Of a stretch of 64,000 bases of DNA, positions 35,440 through 47,118 are shown one piece after another. The stretch is from Larix kaempferi (lineage: Eukaryota; Streptophyta; Pinopsida; Pinales; Pinaceae). Each line of letters starts with the position of its first letter. Position 1 is the stretch's first letter. The position numbers were made by a program, and so were the translations under genes. Location of the stretch: the NCBI GenBank assembly GCA_027924585.1, contig BSBM01000001.1, positions 52,692,501 through 52,756,500 of the forward strand, in the 5' to 3' direction. The notes under the pieces are model-generated. The model did not search any database. It saw only the letters and a list, made by a program, of their open reading frames with translations, and had not been told where the DNA came from.

Positions 35440-36282
35440 ATGTCTCACCACACCAAGCTTGAGGATAAGATTAAAGGGTATGATAACTTCCGAGCTTGGA
35501 AGTATAGGATTGGGTTAATCCTGGAAGAGAATGAGTTGGACTCATTAATAAAAGAAGACATCCCTATCCCAGAGGATGAAGAGGCTAAGGTATTGCATAA
35601 GAAGAACTTGGTCAAGGCAAAGAGAATCATTGCTAATTCTATCAAAGACCATCTCATACCCCATGTGTCTTCTCTAAAGACACCCAAGGCTATGTTTGAC
35701 TCTTTGACCAAGCTATTTGAAGGAAAGAACATAAATCAGAAGACGACCCTGCGAAATCAATTGAAAGGGGTCAAGATGTCGAATGGAGAAACCATTCAAT
35801 CCTATTTCTCCAGGGTCTCTCAGATCAAGGAACAACTTGAAGTTGTAGATGAAATGGTGGAGAATGGTGAAATTTTTATGACTACTTTGAATGGCCTACC
35901 TAGGTCATGGGACTCTTTTATCCAAGGGATCTGTGCCAGAAAGAAGTTAATCTCCTTCAGCAGATTATGGGAGGAATGTTCTCAAGAAGAAGCAAGGCTT
36001 GTGGCAAGAGAAGAGAAGATGGGAAATGAAGATCAAGCTCTCACAGCTCACACTAATAAGGGCAAGTTCAAGAGGGAGCCATCCCATCACAAGAAGAAAT
36101 CTTCTCATCATTTTCACAAAGACAAGAAAGATCTAAGGTGTTTAACTTGTAATGAGAAGGGTCGCTTTGCTTCAGAATGTTCCAAGAACAAAAGGGACAA
36201 ACACAACAACAACAACTCTAGCAAGAAGAAGAAGGGTAACAAAAGAAGGTACCATGCTCATGCTGCCAAAGAAGAAGGCTAG
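35440..36282 (+). pseudogene. Element 3 gag
   Basis: 280 codons starting MSHHTKLEDKIKGYDNF, with a UBN2-like capsid core (FRAWKYRIGLILEENEL, then KTTLRNQLKGVKMSNGE). A zinc-knuckle-like motif near 36141-36182 reads CLTCNEKGRFASEC: the His of CCHC is replaced by Arg, so RNA binding is probably impaired. A basic His/Lys/Asn-rich tail follows. A frameshift near 36270 separates it from protease. Structural protein of the virus-like particle. Confidence 0.88.
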
Positions 36283-37174
36283 GGAAGAAAGTGATGATAG
36301 TAATGATGACTCATCAAGTGAAGAAGAGTATGTTCTAATCTCTGCTCTCACAGGTACTATCTCCCATGGTTGTAATGATTGGTTAATTGACATTGGGGCT
36401 TCCAAACACATGATTGGGTTTAAAGAATCCTTTGTAAATTTGTCTGAACATGAATCACCCCATAAAGTGAAACTTGGGAATGATTATCCATATCCCATCA
36501 AAGGAAGTGGTGACACCTCCTACAACCTAGATTCTGGAAAATCTTTGAAGACAAAAGAAGTCCTTTATGTACCTGGGCTCAAGAAGAACTTACTCTCCAT
36601 CTCTGCATTGGATACAAAAGGTATGAGGGTTTCATTTGTGGATTGCCAAGTCCTAATGTGGCCAAAGGGAAAGACCATAGATGATGTAGTTGTGATTGGA
36701 GAGCAAGAGGGAGGTTTGTATAAATTAAAAGGACAACCTGAACATGCCATGGTGCATGAATCCATGGAGCCAAGTGAAATTTGGCATAGAAGACTTGCTC
36801 ATATGCACTATAGGGAACTTCCAATTGCAAGCAAGGCTGTAGAGGGTCTTCCTGAAATCAAGACCAAACATGAAGGTGTTTGCAAAGGATGTGCAAAAGG
36901 TAAGAATATTAAGAAGGCTTTCCCAAGCAGTGAAAGAAAGGCAAAAGATATCCTGGAAATCATCCACTCAGATGTATGTGGTCCTATGTCATCCAGTTCT
37001 CTAAGTGGGTATGTTTACTATGTCTCATTTATTGATGACTTCTCCAGGAAGACTTGGGTATACTTCTTGAAAAACAAAGATGAGGTGTTTGATAAGTTCA
37101 AGCAATTCAAAACCTTGATGGAGAATCAAACTGACATTCATAAAATCAAGGAAGGAACCTATCGAAGTTTATGA
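36270..37174 (+). pseudogene. Element 3 protease and N-terminal integrase, truncated
   Basis: The protease box reads DIGASKHM where DSGAS is expected, losing the Ser after the catalytic Asp. Then come YVPGLKKNLLSIS, the GAG-pre-integrase region IWHRRLAHMHY with CKGCAKGK, and the integrase start IIHSDVCGPM (first catalytic Asp) to FIDDFSRKTWVYFLKNKDE. After KTLMENQT the sequence jumps directly to the linker region: the rest of the catalytic core, with the second Asp and Glu, is deleted. Confidence 0.88.
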
Positions 37175-37993
37175 AGAACCTAAGGAAACTAGATTTCAAG
37201 ACACTACGATGACTGAAGCAATTCTAGAAGTTGTTCGTGAGTTTGAAGATCGACAAGAACCTGTAGATCCACCCCGTGAGGATAACTCTCACAAGAGGAA
37301 ACCTGCATGAGCTAGAGAGCTCATTCAAGATGCAGAAAGATTTGGCATTCCAGAAGAACACAGAGCAAAGAAGAGAACCAGATCACATACCAGCTATGTT
37401 GATTTACTCAGTGACATTATGAACAAAGAACCTTGCAATTATGAAGAAGCAGCGGAAAAGAAAGAATGGAAGGATGCCATGGTTGTGACTTCCAAATAGA
37501 TCTACAAAATCAAGCATGCTACAGATGGCAGTGTAGAGAAATACAAAGCAAGATTCGTAGCTCGTGGCTTCTCTCAGAAAGAGGGAATAGATTATGAAGA
37601 AACTTTTGCACCTGTAGCCAGGTATACTTCCATCAGAACAGTACTTTCCCTGGTTGCAGCAATGAAATGGAAAATACACCAGATGGATGTCAAGACTGCT
37701 TTCTTGAATGGTGTAGTTGAAGAGGAAGTATACGTGGAGTAGCCACTTGGTTTTGAAATGCATGACAGGGATTCATATGTGTGCAGGTTGAAGAAAGCCT
37801 TGTATGGCTTGAAGCAAGCTCCCAGAACTTGATATGGTAGGATGGACAGTTTCCTATCTAGCTTGGGCTTTACCAAGAGTAAAGTGGATTCCAACCTCTA
37901 CTACAAGGTTGAGGAAGGGAATCCTGTGATTCTACTCCTGTATGTGGATGACTTATTTGTAACAGGAGATGACAGATTGATTGCAGAGACAGA
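37140..37993 (+). pseudogene. Element 3 linker and reverse transcriptase, first part
   Basis: A second frame carries the linker (EPIEVYEEPKETRFQD...), EWKDAMV joined to VTSK with roughly 25 residues deleted, [38 protein letters not shown] and YVDD (near 37945). Four stops occur at 37308, 37497, 37740 and 37830. Compared with relatives they fall at Arg (CGA), Trp, Gln and Trp positions, all explainable by single C-to-T or G-to-A changes. Confidence 0.88.
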
Positions 37994-38112
37994 TTGATTG
38001 ATTCCAACCTCTACTACAAGGTTGAGGAAGGGAATACTGTGATTCTACTCCTATATGTGGATGACTTATTTGTAACAGGAGATGACAGATTGATTACAGA
38101 TACTAAGAGGAA
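37887..38112 (+). repeat. 113-bp tandem duplication of the RT catalytic segment
   Basis: The sequence beginning GATTCCAACCTCTACTACAA at 37887 recurs at 38000 and runs through the YVDD codons to GATGACAGATTGATT. The copies differ at only a few positions. Since 113 is not a multiple of three, the second copy shifts the frame. Confidence 0.92.
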
Positions 38113-39016
38113 GCTTGTTGCTGAGTTCGATATGAAAGATTTGGGAATGATGCAGTATTTCATAGGTATCGAGGTGTGGCATAATTCAGGTGGGATCTTT
38201 CCTGGTCAAGGGAAGTACATAGTAGATATTTTGAAGAGATTTGGGATGATGGATTGCAAGGCCATAGCCACACCCATGGCATCGAATCTAAAGCTTCTAT
38301 GTGATGCTTCATCTGATCCGATTGATGTCTCTATGTATCGTCAGATGATTGGGTCCTTGATGTACCTGACGAACACGAGACCAGATATTTGCTTTGTAGT
38401 GAACACATTGAGCCAGTTCCTGACGGATCCAAGGAGTGTTCATCTGGTTGCTGTAAAGCATGTTCTGAGGTACCTGAAGGGTACAGTGGATGATGGGCTC
38501 AAGTATGAAGCGAATCAAAAGTTTAACCTGCAGGGTTATGTTGATTCAGATTGGGCTGGCAGTGCTACAGATAGGAAGAGCACATCTGGGTGCTGCTTCA
38601 ATATGGGATCAGGTGTGATCTCTTGGTTCAGCAGGAAGTAGTCCTACATAGCACTGAGTACAGCTGAGGCAGAGTATGTTGCAACATGTTCAGCTAGTTG
38701 TGAGGCAGTATGGCTACGGAAGCTACTGTCTGAGTTATTTGATCTCTTATTGGATGCTACTGGTACATTCTGCGATAACCAGAGTTGTGTGAAGCTGTCT
38801 GAGAACCCAGTGTTTCATGACAGGTCGAAACACATAGAGATCAAATATCACTATATCAGGGATATGGTGCAGGGAGGAGCCGTGAAGCTCCTCTATGTTG
38901 CGATGGACGAGCAGATTACAGATGTGTTGACAAAGCCACTAGCCAGGGTGAAGTTCGATTACTTCAGGGAGAGGCTTGGTGTTCTTCATATCGATGACAC
39001 TTCGAGGAAGAAGTGA
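37994..39016 (+). pseudogene. Element 3 reverse transcriptase second part and RNase H
   Basis: The frame starts in the second duplicate, includes another YVDD, DLGMMQYFIGIEVWH, ATPMASNLKLLC and NTLSQFL, and continues into RNase H: DSDWAGSATDRKSTSG, STAEAEYVATCSASCE, FCDNQSCVKLSEN and the C-terminal DVLTKPLARVKFDYFRE. A TAG at 38639-38641 falls at the Gln of SRKQ in element 2, consistent with CAG to TAG. The rest is open to the stop at 39014-39016. Confidence 0.9.
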
Positions 39017-39139
39017 TGGACACATTTTCTGAAGCCATCCCCAGCATGTTGGAAGGAGGATCCTTCACATGGCTGTGGATGTAAGCGCTGGATGATGAGT
39101 ATCTGGACGATGCTCCATTTACTGCTCTATATATGCATC

Positions 39140-39600
39140 ATGCTGGATGCTGGATATGATCAGTTGGATCATTTATATTTGTATGTATGTATGCATCATG
39201 TTGATGTTGGATATGATCAGTTGGATCATTTATATTTGTATGTATGTACGCATCATGTTGATGCTGGATCTGATCAGTTGGATCATTTATATTTGTATGT
39301 ATGTACGCATTGTGTTGATGTTGGATATGATTAGTTGGATCATTTATATGTATGTACGCATCATGTTGGATGTTGGATATGATCGGTTGGATCATTTGTA
39401 TGTATTTGTATATGCATCATGTTGGATGCTTGGACCATGTATCTGTATTAGGTGGATACATTGTATGATTAGGTAGATCATGTATGTTGATATGTATCAT
39501 GTATTTGTATTTGTATCAGGTGGATACACTGTATGATCAGGTGGATCATGTATGATGATATGTATCAGGTAGATACTTGGTGTGCATTAGGTGGATGCAT
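39140..39600 (+). repeat. 57-bp tandem repeats in the element 3 3' region
   Basis: Units centred on GGATATGATCAGTTGGATCA start at 39152, 39209, 39266 and 39323, exactly 57 bp apart, followed by looser GATCA/GGTGGATAC repeats to 39600. The period equals that of block B in element 2. The frames seen through it on both strands are artefacts. Confidence 0.88.
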
Positions 39601-39779
39601 TGTATGATCAGGTTGATCATGATGATGAGCTTCAGGATGTTGCTCCAGATGATATGTACCGGGATGGTACAAGTTATGATGATCAGTATGATCATGGGCA
39701 TCAGGATGATGCCTCATGCGATGATGATCCATTGGATCATGAGTATCAGGTTGATAGTTGGAGGTTAGAGATGATATGT

Positions 39780-40341
39780 GGCAGGTTGTGCAAATAGCAT
39801 GTAATCAATCCTGGGAGATCTTTCCATTCATGCTGTGGCACATAAATTTTCCTGGGATACTCTTTCCAGTATTGCTATGAGGTATGTAATCAGTCCTCAG
39901 ATATCCGATAGGTTGAGCTGTGTGCTCGTAATTAGTCTTGGGATGAGGTATTACTACGGAGACATGTAATCAGTCCTGGAGATATGAGAGGTTGAGCTGT
40001 GTGCTCGTAATTAGTCCTGGGATGCTCTTTAGAGATCTTGCCGGTCATGCTGCGGCACATAAATGTTCCTGGGATGCTCTTTAAATATTTTGTCTATCCA
40101 CATGTAATCAGTCCTAGAGATACGAGAGGTTGAGCTGTGTGCTCGTAGTAAGTCCTGGGATTCTCTTTAGAGATCTTCTCGGTCGTGCTGCGGCACATAA
40201 AGGTTCCTGGGATGCTCTTTAAAGGTATTGTGGAGGAGATGCATGTAATCAGTCCTGGCAGATCTTGCCGGTCGTGCTTAGGCACTTAAATTTTCCTGGG
40301 ATACTCATTCTGGTATTACATCCACACATAAAATTAGTCCT
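39780..40341 (+). repeat. Second tandem block of the element 3 3' region
   Basis: Irregular units share GCATGTAATCAGTCCTGG, GTTGAGCTGTGTGCTCGTA and TTCCTGGGATGCTCTTT. They correspond to the reverse complement of block A in element 2. The block is cut by element 4 at 40346. Confidence 0.8.
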
Positions 40342-40346
40342 GAGAG

Positions 40347-42373
40347 TGTAACGTCCCTTGCTAGGAATTTTATTAAAATTGCAATTTTCCACTTTTTTTT
40401 CCCTAGTTCGACCTTTGACTAGTTTTGATCTCTAGGTCCCAAATTTGCCCCAAATGATCCCAAATATTCTGAGAAGGTATATGAATGATATTAGAACATA
40501 AATATATGTTTCAGGGATTCCTTTGGACCTTTAAAATACTTCTGCAAATCCTCTTTCAATTCTGATCAATGTAGGTAACTTTACTAGTGATTTTCCTTTG
40601 ACTAGTATTGGTCTCTAGGTCTCAAATTGACTCCAAATGCCTTCAAATATTCAAGGAAGGTGTATGAATGATATTAGAACTTTAATATGATTTTTATGGA
40701 TGAAATATGTCCACCAAAATACCTCTACAAACTCTCTTAATATTCTGGACCAATTATACAATTTTACTAGTAATTTGGGGTTCAAATCCCCCTGGGGTAA
40801 GTACTGAAAATGGCATCCCAAATGCCTCCAAACCCACTCAAATTTATGAACAGAGGTATGTAATGTGTTAAGTATTTTATTAAAGTCTCATATGCACCAT
40901 TAATGGATTATTACAACTGTCCTCACCCTCTCCCATTCAACTACAAAAATCACCAATTCGACCCTTGGGGAAATGGCACTATTTCTTCTCCCAATGCAAT
41001 TAAACTGAGTAAAAATACTTCAAATGCTCACGTAAAGTACATGAGACTTGTAAAATACATCCATGGCAGTCCATTGATCACAAATTCATCATAGAATCAT
41101 CCATTCATTCGAAATCATCATCAATACATTGGTTCACAACAAGGTAGTGGGGAAATGACATTGTTCTTCCATTAAAAATGAGATTTATACATTTTTACTT
41201 TGAATTTTGACCTGAAAATTTCTAGAGATGAAGAACAGAGTATTTAATTCATATTAAAAAATAAATGAGGCATTAGAAGCTCCCCCAAAAAGTACAATAG
41301 CTCACCAAAAACGCCCTCCCTCAAGGATCAAGAATATGCCATCAAAACTGGAAATGGTTGAAGGAGTGAGCTGCAATAGAATAAAATATGAGCTTCCCTA
41401 TAGCTTACACCTGCAAATAAGAACTCCATTAAAGCTCCAAATGAAAGGTCTGAATGGCCTTTCCAATTACCAACTTGGATGGGAATCTTTCACCCTCGCA
41501 ATTGGCTAAGGCAAGAAACTAGTCATCCACTAGCTCTCCCTCTTCACAAATGCAATTGCAAATTCTACAAATGATCAAAATCTGGTTTAATTATTTGTTA
41601 TTGACATTTATAAAGTTCTAATGTCCTCCATGGGTCTAATTCCTTCCAAGAGACTCATGCCAACTCAAGTTGGGAAGAGATTCCAAAGAACGCCACTTGT
41701 ACAACAATTCCTAGTCTCCCACTTCCACCAAATCATATGTGGAAGCATATTAGCTGCCCTAACACCCTTGAGTGCCCTCTTGGAGTCTATTTTTAGCCCT
41801 GACATGTCATATATGTCATATGTCATCCTTCAGGTTTGATTTGTGTCATAGGTGTCATAGCATCTTCATCATTGTTGTCATAGAGCTAGGGAATCTAGCC
41901 CAAGTGTCTCACTAGCTCCAAATTGCCTCTTCCTCTTCCATGGGAGTTACTCTTCCTCTATATTTCGACCTTGGATGAGTCATGCCATGAATAATACCTT
42001 TTGGACTCCCCCAAGTATGTTACCATTCACCTTGAATTCGAATTGGTAAGAGAATGATGCCAAGTGTAGTGGGGAAATCTAGCCATATGTGGGTCCCACT
42101 TCCTTCATGTGTCTTCATGATCAAATGCCACTTTGATTTTCACTTGTATATATTTATTTAGCTCCTTTATTAAATATTTATTCCATTCTAATGTTCAAAC
42201 ATCATTTATTATCCCCATTATTCCAAATCCAAAGCTTGCATCCCAAACCTAGGAAACTAGTAATTTTCCTCCTTGGCAATTATTTGACCTTTAGCATCAA
42301 TTTGACAAACTCTAATGAATAGGGCCAATGTGATTAGGCCATTGTGACCCAATGCCAAATTTGGGACATGAAA
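40347..42373 (-). repeat. Element 4, 3' LTR
   Basis: Starts TGTAACGTCCCTTGC. Its inner end reads ACATGAAA where the partner has ACATGACA, so the terminal dinucleotide is mutated. Short frames inside are not conserved in phase and are not called. Confidence 0.9.
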
Positions 42374-45019
42374 AATCCTCCCTTCCCAATATTGCTTTTC
42401 CTCAAGCAATTTTAAACATGGGTGTTGAAGAACCTGCTTTCTGTATAATTCTTTGAAGTTGCCATTGAATTGCCCAACCTTGAGTCTTTGAGTTTCCATG
42501 AAGATTTTAGAGAGAAACCACCATTCTTGCTGCTGCACTACTCTGATAAAAACCACTTTATTAAGTGGGTAAATCCATCTCCCATACTGCTTGTTTCCCC
42601 AAAAATTTGAAACTAATGAGATAAAAATTATTCCAGGGTCCCATTGCTTGTATTGCACTCCAATAATTAAGAGTGCTCTCCAACCCACACCATTAGTTAA
42701 GAGGATTCCTGGATCCCATTTTCTTGTATGCATCCTTCCAAACATCATGAGTACCAAATATATATCATCAAAGTACATAACAACATAATGAAAATGTACA
42801 TCAAGGATATGCTTCATCAAAGAGTCATGAAAGTGCTTATACCTCCAAGCAAGTAGACCACCATTTTCCAAGTGCATACAAGCTTCAAGTGACCAATCAA
42901 ATCTGCTCCAATGACATAGGTGAGGATCCCATGTCCTATAATGCTACTCCAAAAGGATTTGATATGTATCAAAATATTCAACCATGTATTCTTTCATCCA
43001 AGAAGTGAATGAAGAATCTCCACTAAAATCTGAACCAAATAATGAGTAGAAAAAACAAGGAGACTTCAAATGACTCAAAGAAGTCTCACCCATACATCCC
43101 TGAATGTGAGAGTCATAAAGATATAACAAAGTATGTGTCTTGCAACAAAAATGTTCTCCAATCATAAATCTATTCACCCAAGTGTTGGATGAAGTTCCTC
43201 CAACATCAAATGAATCAAGTGTTGAGCAAGAAAAACCATGAGTCTTCAAGTGACTCAAATGCATATCATAGGTGCATTCGTGTAGATGTGCATCATCATA
43301 AAGTAACAAAGGATGCTGCTTCAAATGTGAATAAGAATGTGCTCCAACCATGTCATCATAAAATTTAAATCTAGGAGTTCCATAATCCTCATGTGGCGCC
43401 ATCAAAAAGAACCCTTTCACCCATACTTCATTGAGACTAATGCTGCAAAACATGGAATTGTAGGATGTAGGATAATGAACTAACTTACCCAAATGATAAA
43501 AAAGTGTAGAAGTTTCATCATGGGAAGGATCCATATGGGTAGTATCATGCAGCTCCTTCAAAAGTGTGAAAGCTTTGTCATAGATTGGTTCCAATGTAGA
43601 GGAATCATGCTCTTCTTTAAAAATTGCATAACCTTCATCAAGAGACAATTCAAGTTCCTCTTCCACCACATCAAGTGTTTGGATATCTTCAAGTTCATCT
43701 TCAAACACATTAAGCACATTCAAATTTCCACATTTCTCATGATCCACCATTTCATGAGAATCCTCCAAACAATCTACCATTTGACAATCTGAAACATAGG
43801 AGGAAAAACAAGTATCTTGCAACTTTTCAAGAAGTTGCTCATTTTGAATTGTGAGCTTATGAATATCCTCATTATTCTTCAAGTATGCATCATGTAACAA
43901 TTCATTAAGCTCAAACAAATGGTTTCTATCAAAAACCAAAGACATGAAATTACCTTTGATGTGGCACATTGCTCTTTGAATCTTCTCCATGTCTTCAATG
44001 AAGGATGTTTCCTCCAATGAAGTAGCTCTCCAACAAGAATTTGACACCAATGCTTGAGTGTCATGGAGAATGCTGAGGGACTCTTGGATATTCTTTTCAT
44101 TCATCTTTAAGGACCCTTCAAGAAAATGAGGCTCTTGCAAATGAACCTCCTCCTCTTCTTCATTTTTGCTTGGACCAACTTCATGAAGCTCAAGTGGTGA
44201 TGGGGAAGTTGATCTTGGTTCTTCTTCAACTGCTACAAGGTCTTCATTATCATGCTTAATGGAACTTGGGCTTGCAGCAACACTTTCAAAAGTGATCTCT
44301 ATGTCACCAACATAGAGGTGTGAGCACCCATCAGTAGGTACTCCTTCATAGTTGAAGCATCCATCAGTAGATGCTCTTTGGTTCATGTCTAAGCTAGAAG
44401 GTGTCTCGAAATGATCTTCCATATTTTCAATAGAATCTTTTTCATGCTCTTGTGATGTCTCTTAATTTTTCTCCTTCAAGCAAGCTGATGCATTTTGCCC
44501 CTTGTTTTCCTTAGGATTGGTATATTTGGAATCTCTTCTTGAATAAATCTCAAAAGCTCTCCTCAAGGAGGACATCATTTCATGCACACATATATGATAC
44601 TCGCTCCAAGGGTTTTTACAAGAAGGGCATAAACCTTTCTTCACTAACTCCACATCTTCATTTTTGGGCCTATTTTCAAAAACATGTTCAGCATAGTACT
44701 CAAAAGACATGGAATTTTTTGTATTTTTGCTCGAAGCAAGATATTCTTGATATTTTTGATATTGTTGGGGCAAGGTTTTATATTTTTCTCTCCATCTTTG
44801 GAACTCACTCATAGAATTATCCTTGGTTGGTGTGACACACTCATATTCATCAGATCTAAAGTCATAAGAATCATCTTCATTTCTCTTGAAATTGTATGAA
44901 GTGTTGCATGATGGCACCTCTTCCTCGTACCATTCACATTCTGCTTCATATTGCTCATAAGCATATGCATATTCCTCATAAGAATTGTACTCATAGGATT
45001 ACTCATAATAGTAAGACAT
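42257..45019 (-). pseudogene. Element 4 orphan protein, about 920 codons with three stops
   Basis: One frame runs from the ATG at 45017-45019 to a stop at 42257-42259, interrupted only at 44999-45001 (TAA), 44462-44464 (TAA) and 42944-42946 (TAG). The N-terminus is Tyr/Glu rich (SYEYNSYEEYAYAYEQYEAE). Next is a Cys/His cluster CPSCKNPWSEYHICVH, then a Glu-rich and partly coiled-coil middle (TIQNEQLLEKLQD). Then come two or three copies of a roughly 56-residue module with SHLK and W-(V/M)-(K/N) marks (EVWVKGF, NTWVNRF, TSWMKEY). A C-terminal part has hydrophobic stretches and three WDP repeats. The last 38 codons cross the purine tract into the 3' LTR. I recognise no family. Confidence 0.7.
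42374..42392 (-). promoter_or_regulatory. Element 4 polypurine tract
   Basis: On the minus strand GGGAAGGGAGGATTT lies just before the 3' LTR. It is inside the long frame, so it is also translated (YWEGRIF). Confidence 0.8.
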
Positions 45020-45072
45020 GGATTCCAATTATTCTTGAATGTATGTACCTAATCCACAGGTGCAAGAACCAT

Positions 45073-45084
45073 GCTCTGATACCA
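45073..45084 (-). promoter_or_regulatory. Element 4 primer binding site, initiator-Met tRNA
   Basis: On the minus strand TGGTATCAGAGC, one base after the 5' LTR. Confidence 0.9.
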
Positions 45085-45085
45085 C

Positions 45086-47113
45086 TGTAATGTCCCTTGC
45101 TAGGAATTTTATTAAAATTGCAATTTTCCACTTTTTTTTCCCTAGTTCGACCTTTGACTAGTTTTGATCTCTAGGTCCCAAATTTGCTCCAAATGATCCC
45201 AAATATTCTGAGAAGGTATATGAATGATATTAGAACATAAATATTTTTTTCAGGGATGCCTTTAAACCTTTAAAATACTTCTGCAAATCCTCTTTCAATT
45301 CTGATCAATGTAGGTAACTTTACTAGTGATTTTCCTTTGACTAGTATTGGTCTCTAGGTCTCAAATTGACTCCAAATTCCTTCAAATATTCAAGGAAGGT
45401 GTATGAATGATATTATAACTTGAATATGATGTTTATGGATGAAATATTTCCACCAAAATACCTCTTCAAACTCTCTTAAGATTCTGGACCAATTATGCAA
45501 TTTTACTAGTAATTTGGGGTTCAAATCCCTTTGGGGTAAGTACTGAAAATGGCTTCCCAAATGCCTCCAAACCCACTCAAATTTATGAACAGAGGTATGT
45601 AATGTGTTAAGTATTTTATTAAAGTCTCATATGCACCATTAATGGATTATTACAACTGTTCTCACCCTCTCCCATTCAACTGCAAAAATCACCAATTCGA
45701 CCCTTCGGGAAATGGCACTATTTATTCTCCCAATGCAATTAAACTGAGTAAAAATACTTCAAATGATCAAGTACACTACATGAGAATTGTAAAATACAGC
45801 CATGGAAGTCCATTGATCACAAATGCATCATATAATCATCCATTCATTCGAAATCATCATCAATACACTGGTTCACAACAAGGTAGTGGGGAAATGGCAT
45901 TCTTCTTCCATTAAAAATGAGATTTATACATTTCTACTTGGAATTTCGACCTGAAACTTTCTGGAGATGAAGAACAGAGTATTTACTTCATATTAAAAAA
46001 TAAATGGGGCATTATAAGCTCCCCCAAAAATTACAATAGCTCACCAAAAACGCCCTCCCTCAAGGATTAAGAATATGCCATCAAAACTGGAAATGGTTGA
46101 AGGAGTGAGCTGCAATAGAATAAAACATGAGCTTCCATGTAGCTTACACCTACAAATAAAGACTCCATTAAAGATCCAAATTAAAGGTCTGAATGGCCTT
46201 TCCAATTACCAACTTGGATGGGAATCTTTCACCCTCGAAATTGGCTAAGGCAAGAAACTAGTCATCCACTAGCTCTCCCTCTTCACAAATGCAATTGCAA
46301 ATTCTACAAATGATAAAAAGCCAGTTTAATTCTTTGTTATTGACATTTATAAAGTTCTAATGTCCTCCGTGGGTCGAATTCTTTCCAAGATACTGATGCC
46401 AACTCAAGTTGGGAAGAGATTCCAAAGAACGCCACTTGTACAACAATTCCTAGTCTCCCACTTCCACCAAATCACATGTGGAAGCATATTAGCTGCCCTA
46501 ACACCCTTGAGCGCCCTCTTGGAGTCTAGTTTTAGCCCTGGCATGTCATATATGTCATATGTCAGCCTTCAGGTCTGATTTGTGTCATAGGTGTGATAGC
46601 ATCTTCATCATTGTTGTCATAGAGCTAGGGAATCTAGCCCAAGTGTCTCACTAGCTCCAAATTGCCTCTTCCTCTTCCATGGGAGTTACTCTTCCTCTAT
46701 ATTTCGACCTTGGATGAGTCATTCCATGAATAATACCTTTTGGACTCCCCCAAATATGTTACCATTCACCTTGAATTCGAATTGGTGAGAGAATGATGCC
46801 AAGTGTAGTGGGGAAATCTAGCCATATGTGGGTCCCACTTCCTCCATGTGTCTTCATGATCAAATGCCACTTTGATTTTCACTTGTATATATTTATTTAG
46901 ATCCTTTATTAAATATTTATGCCATTCTAATGTTCAAACATCATTTATTATCCCCATTATTCCAAATCCCAAAACTTCCACCCCAAACCTAGGAAACTAG
47001 TAATTTTCCTCCTTGGCAATTATTTGACCTTTAGCATCAATTTGACAAACTCTAATGAATAGGACCAATTTGATTAGGCCATTGTGACCCAATTCCAAAT
47101 TTGGGACATGACA
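45086..47113 (-). repeat. Element 4, 5' LTR
   Basis: Partner of 40347-42373, bounded by the primer site and by the GAGAG duplication. Confidence 0.93.
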
Positions 47114-47118
47114 GAGAG

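Larger units (their letters stand above)
40342..47118 (-). mobile_element. Element 4: LTR retrotransposon with a single unknown frame
   Basis: LTRs of 2027 and 2028 bp (40347-42373 and 45086-47113) are flanked by GAGAG (40342-40346 and 47114-47118). On the minus strand a Met-tRNA primer site lies one base from the 5' LTR and a purine tract precedes the 3' LTR. The 2.7-kb interior holds one long minus-strand frame and no recognisable gag, protease, RT, RNase H or integrase. It is therefore non-autonomous in structure, though unlike short TRIM or plain LARD elements it keeps a coding frame. Confidence 0.92.

Noticed and set aside
39092-39476. Repetitive frames on both strands after the element 3 RNase H
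   Set aside because: Same cause: 57-bp repeats of the 3' untranslated region.
34251-40346. Element 3 as a one-LTR truncated element ending at 40346
   Set aside because: The GAGAG duplication around element 4 and the continuation at 47119-47158 show that it is interrupted, not ended, there.
42700-42800. YFDD in the element 4 protein, reminiscent of an RT catalytic motif
   Set aside because: No other RT motif surrounds it at the right distances; taken as chance.
5917-45084. tRNA gene fragments (TGGTATCAGAGC)
   Set aside because: They occur only next to LTRs and are primer binding sites; no cloverleaf can be formed around them.
40903-46578. Short frames in the element 4 LTRs (near 40903, 41621, 45642, 46360)
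   Set aside because: They differ in length between the two LTR copies and lack coding character.
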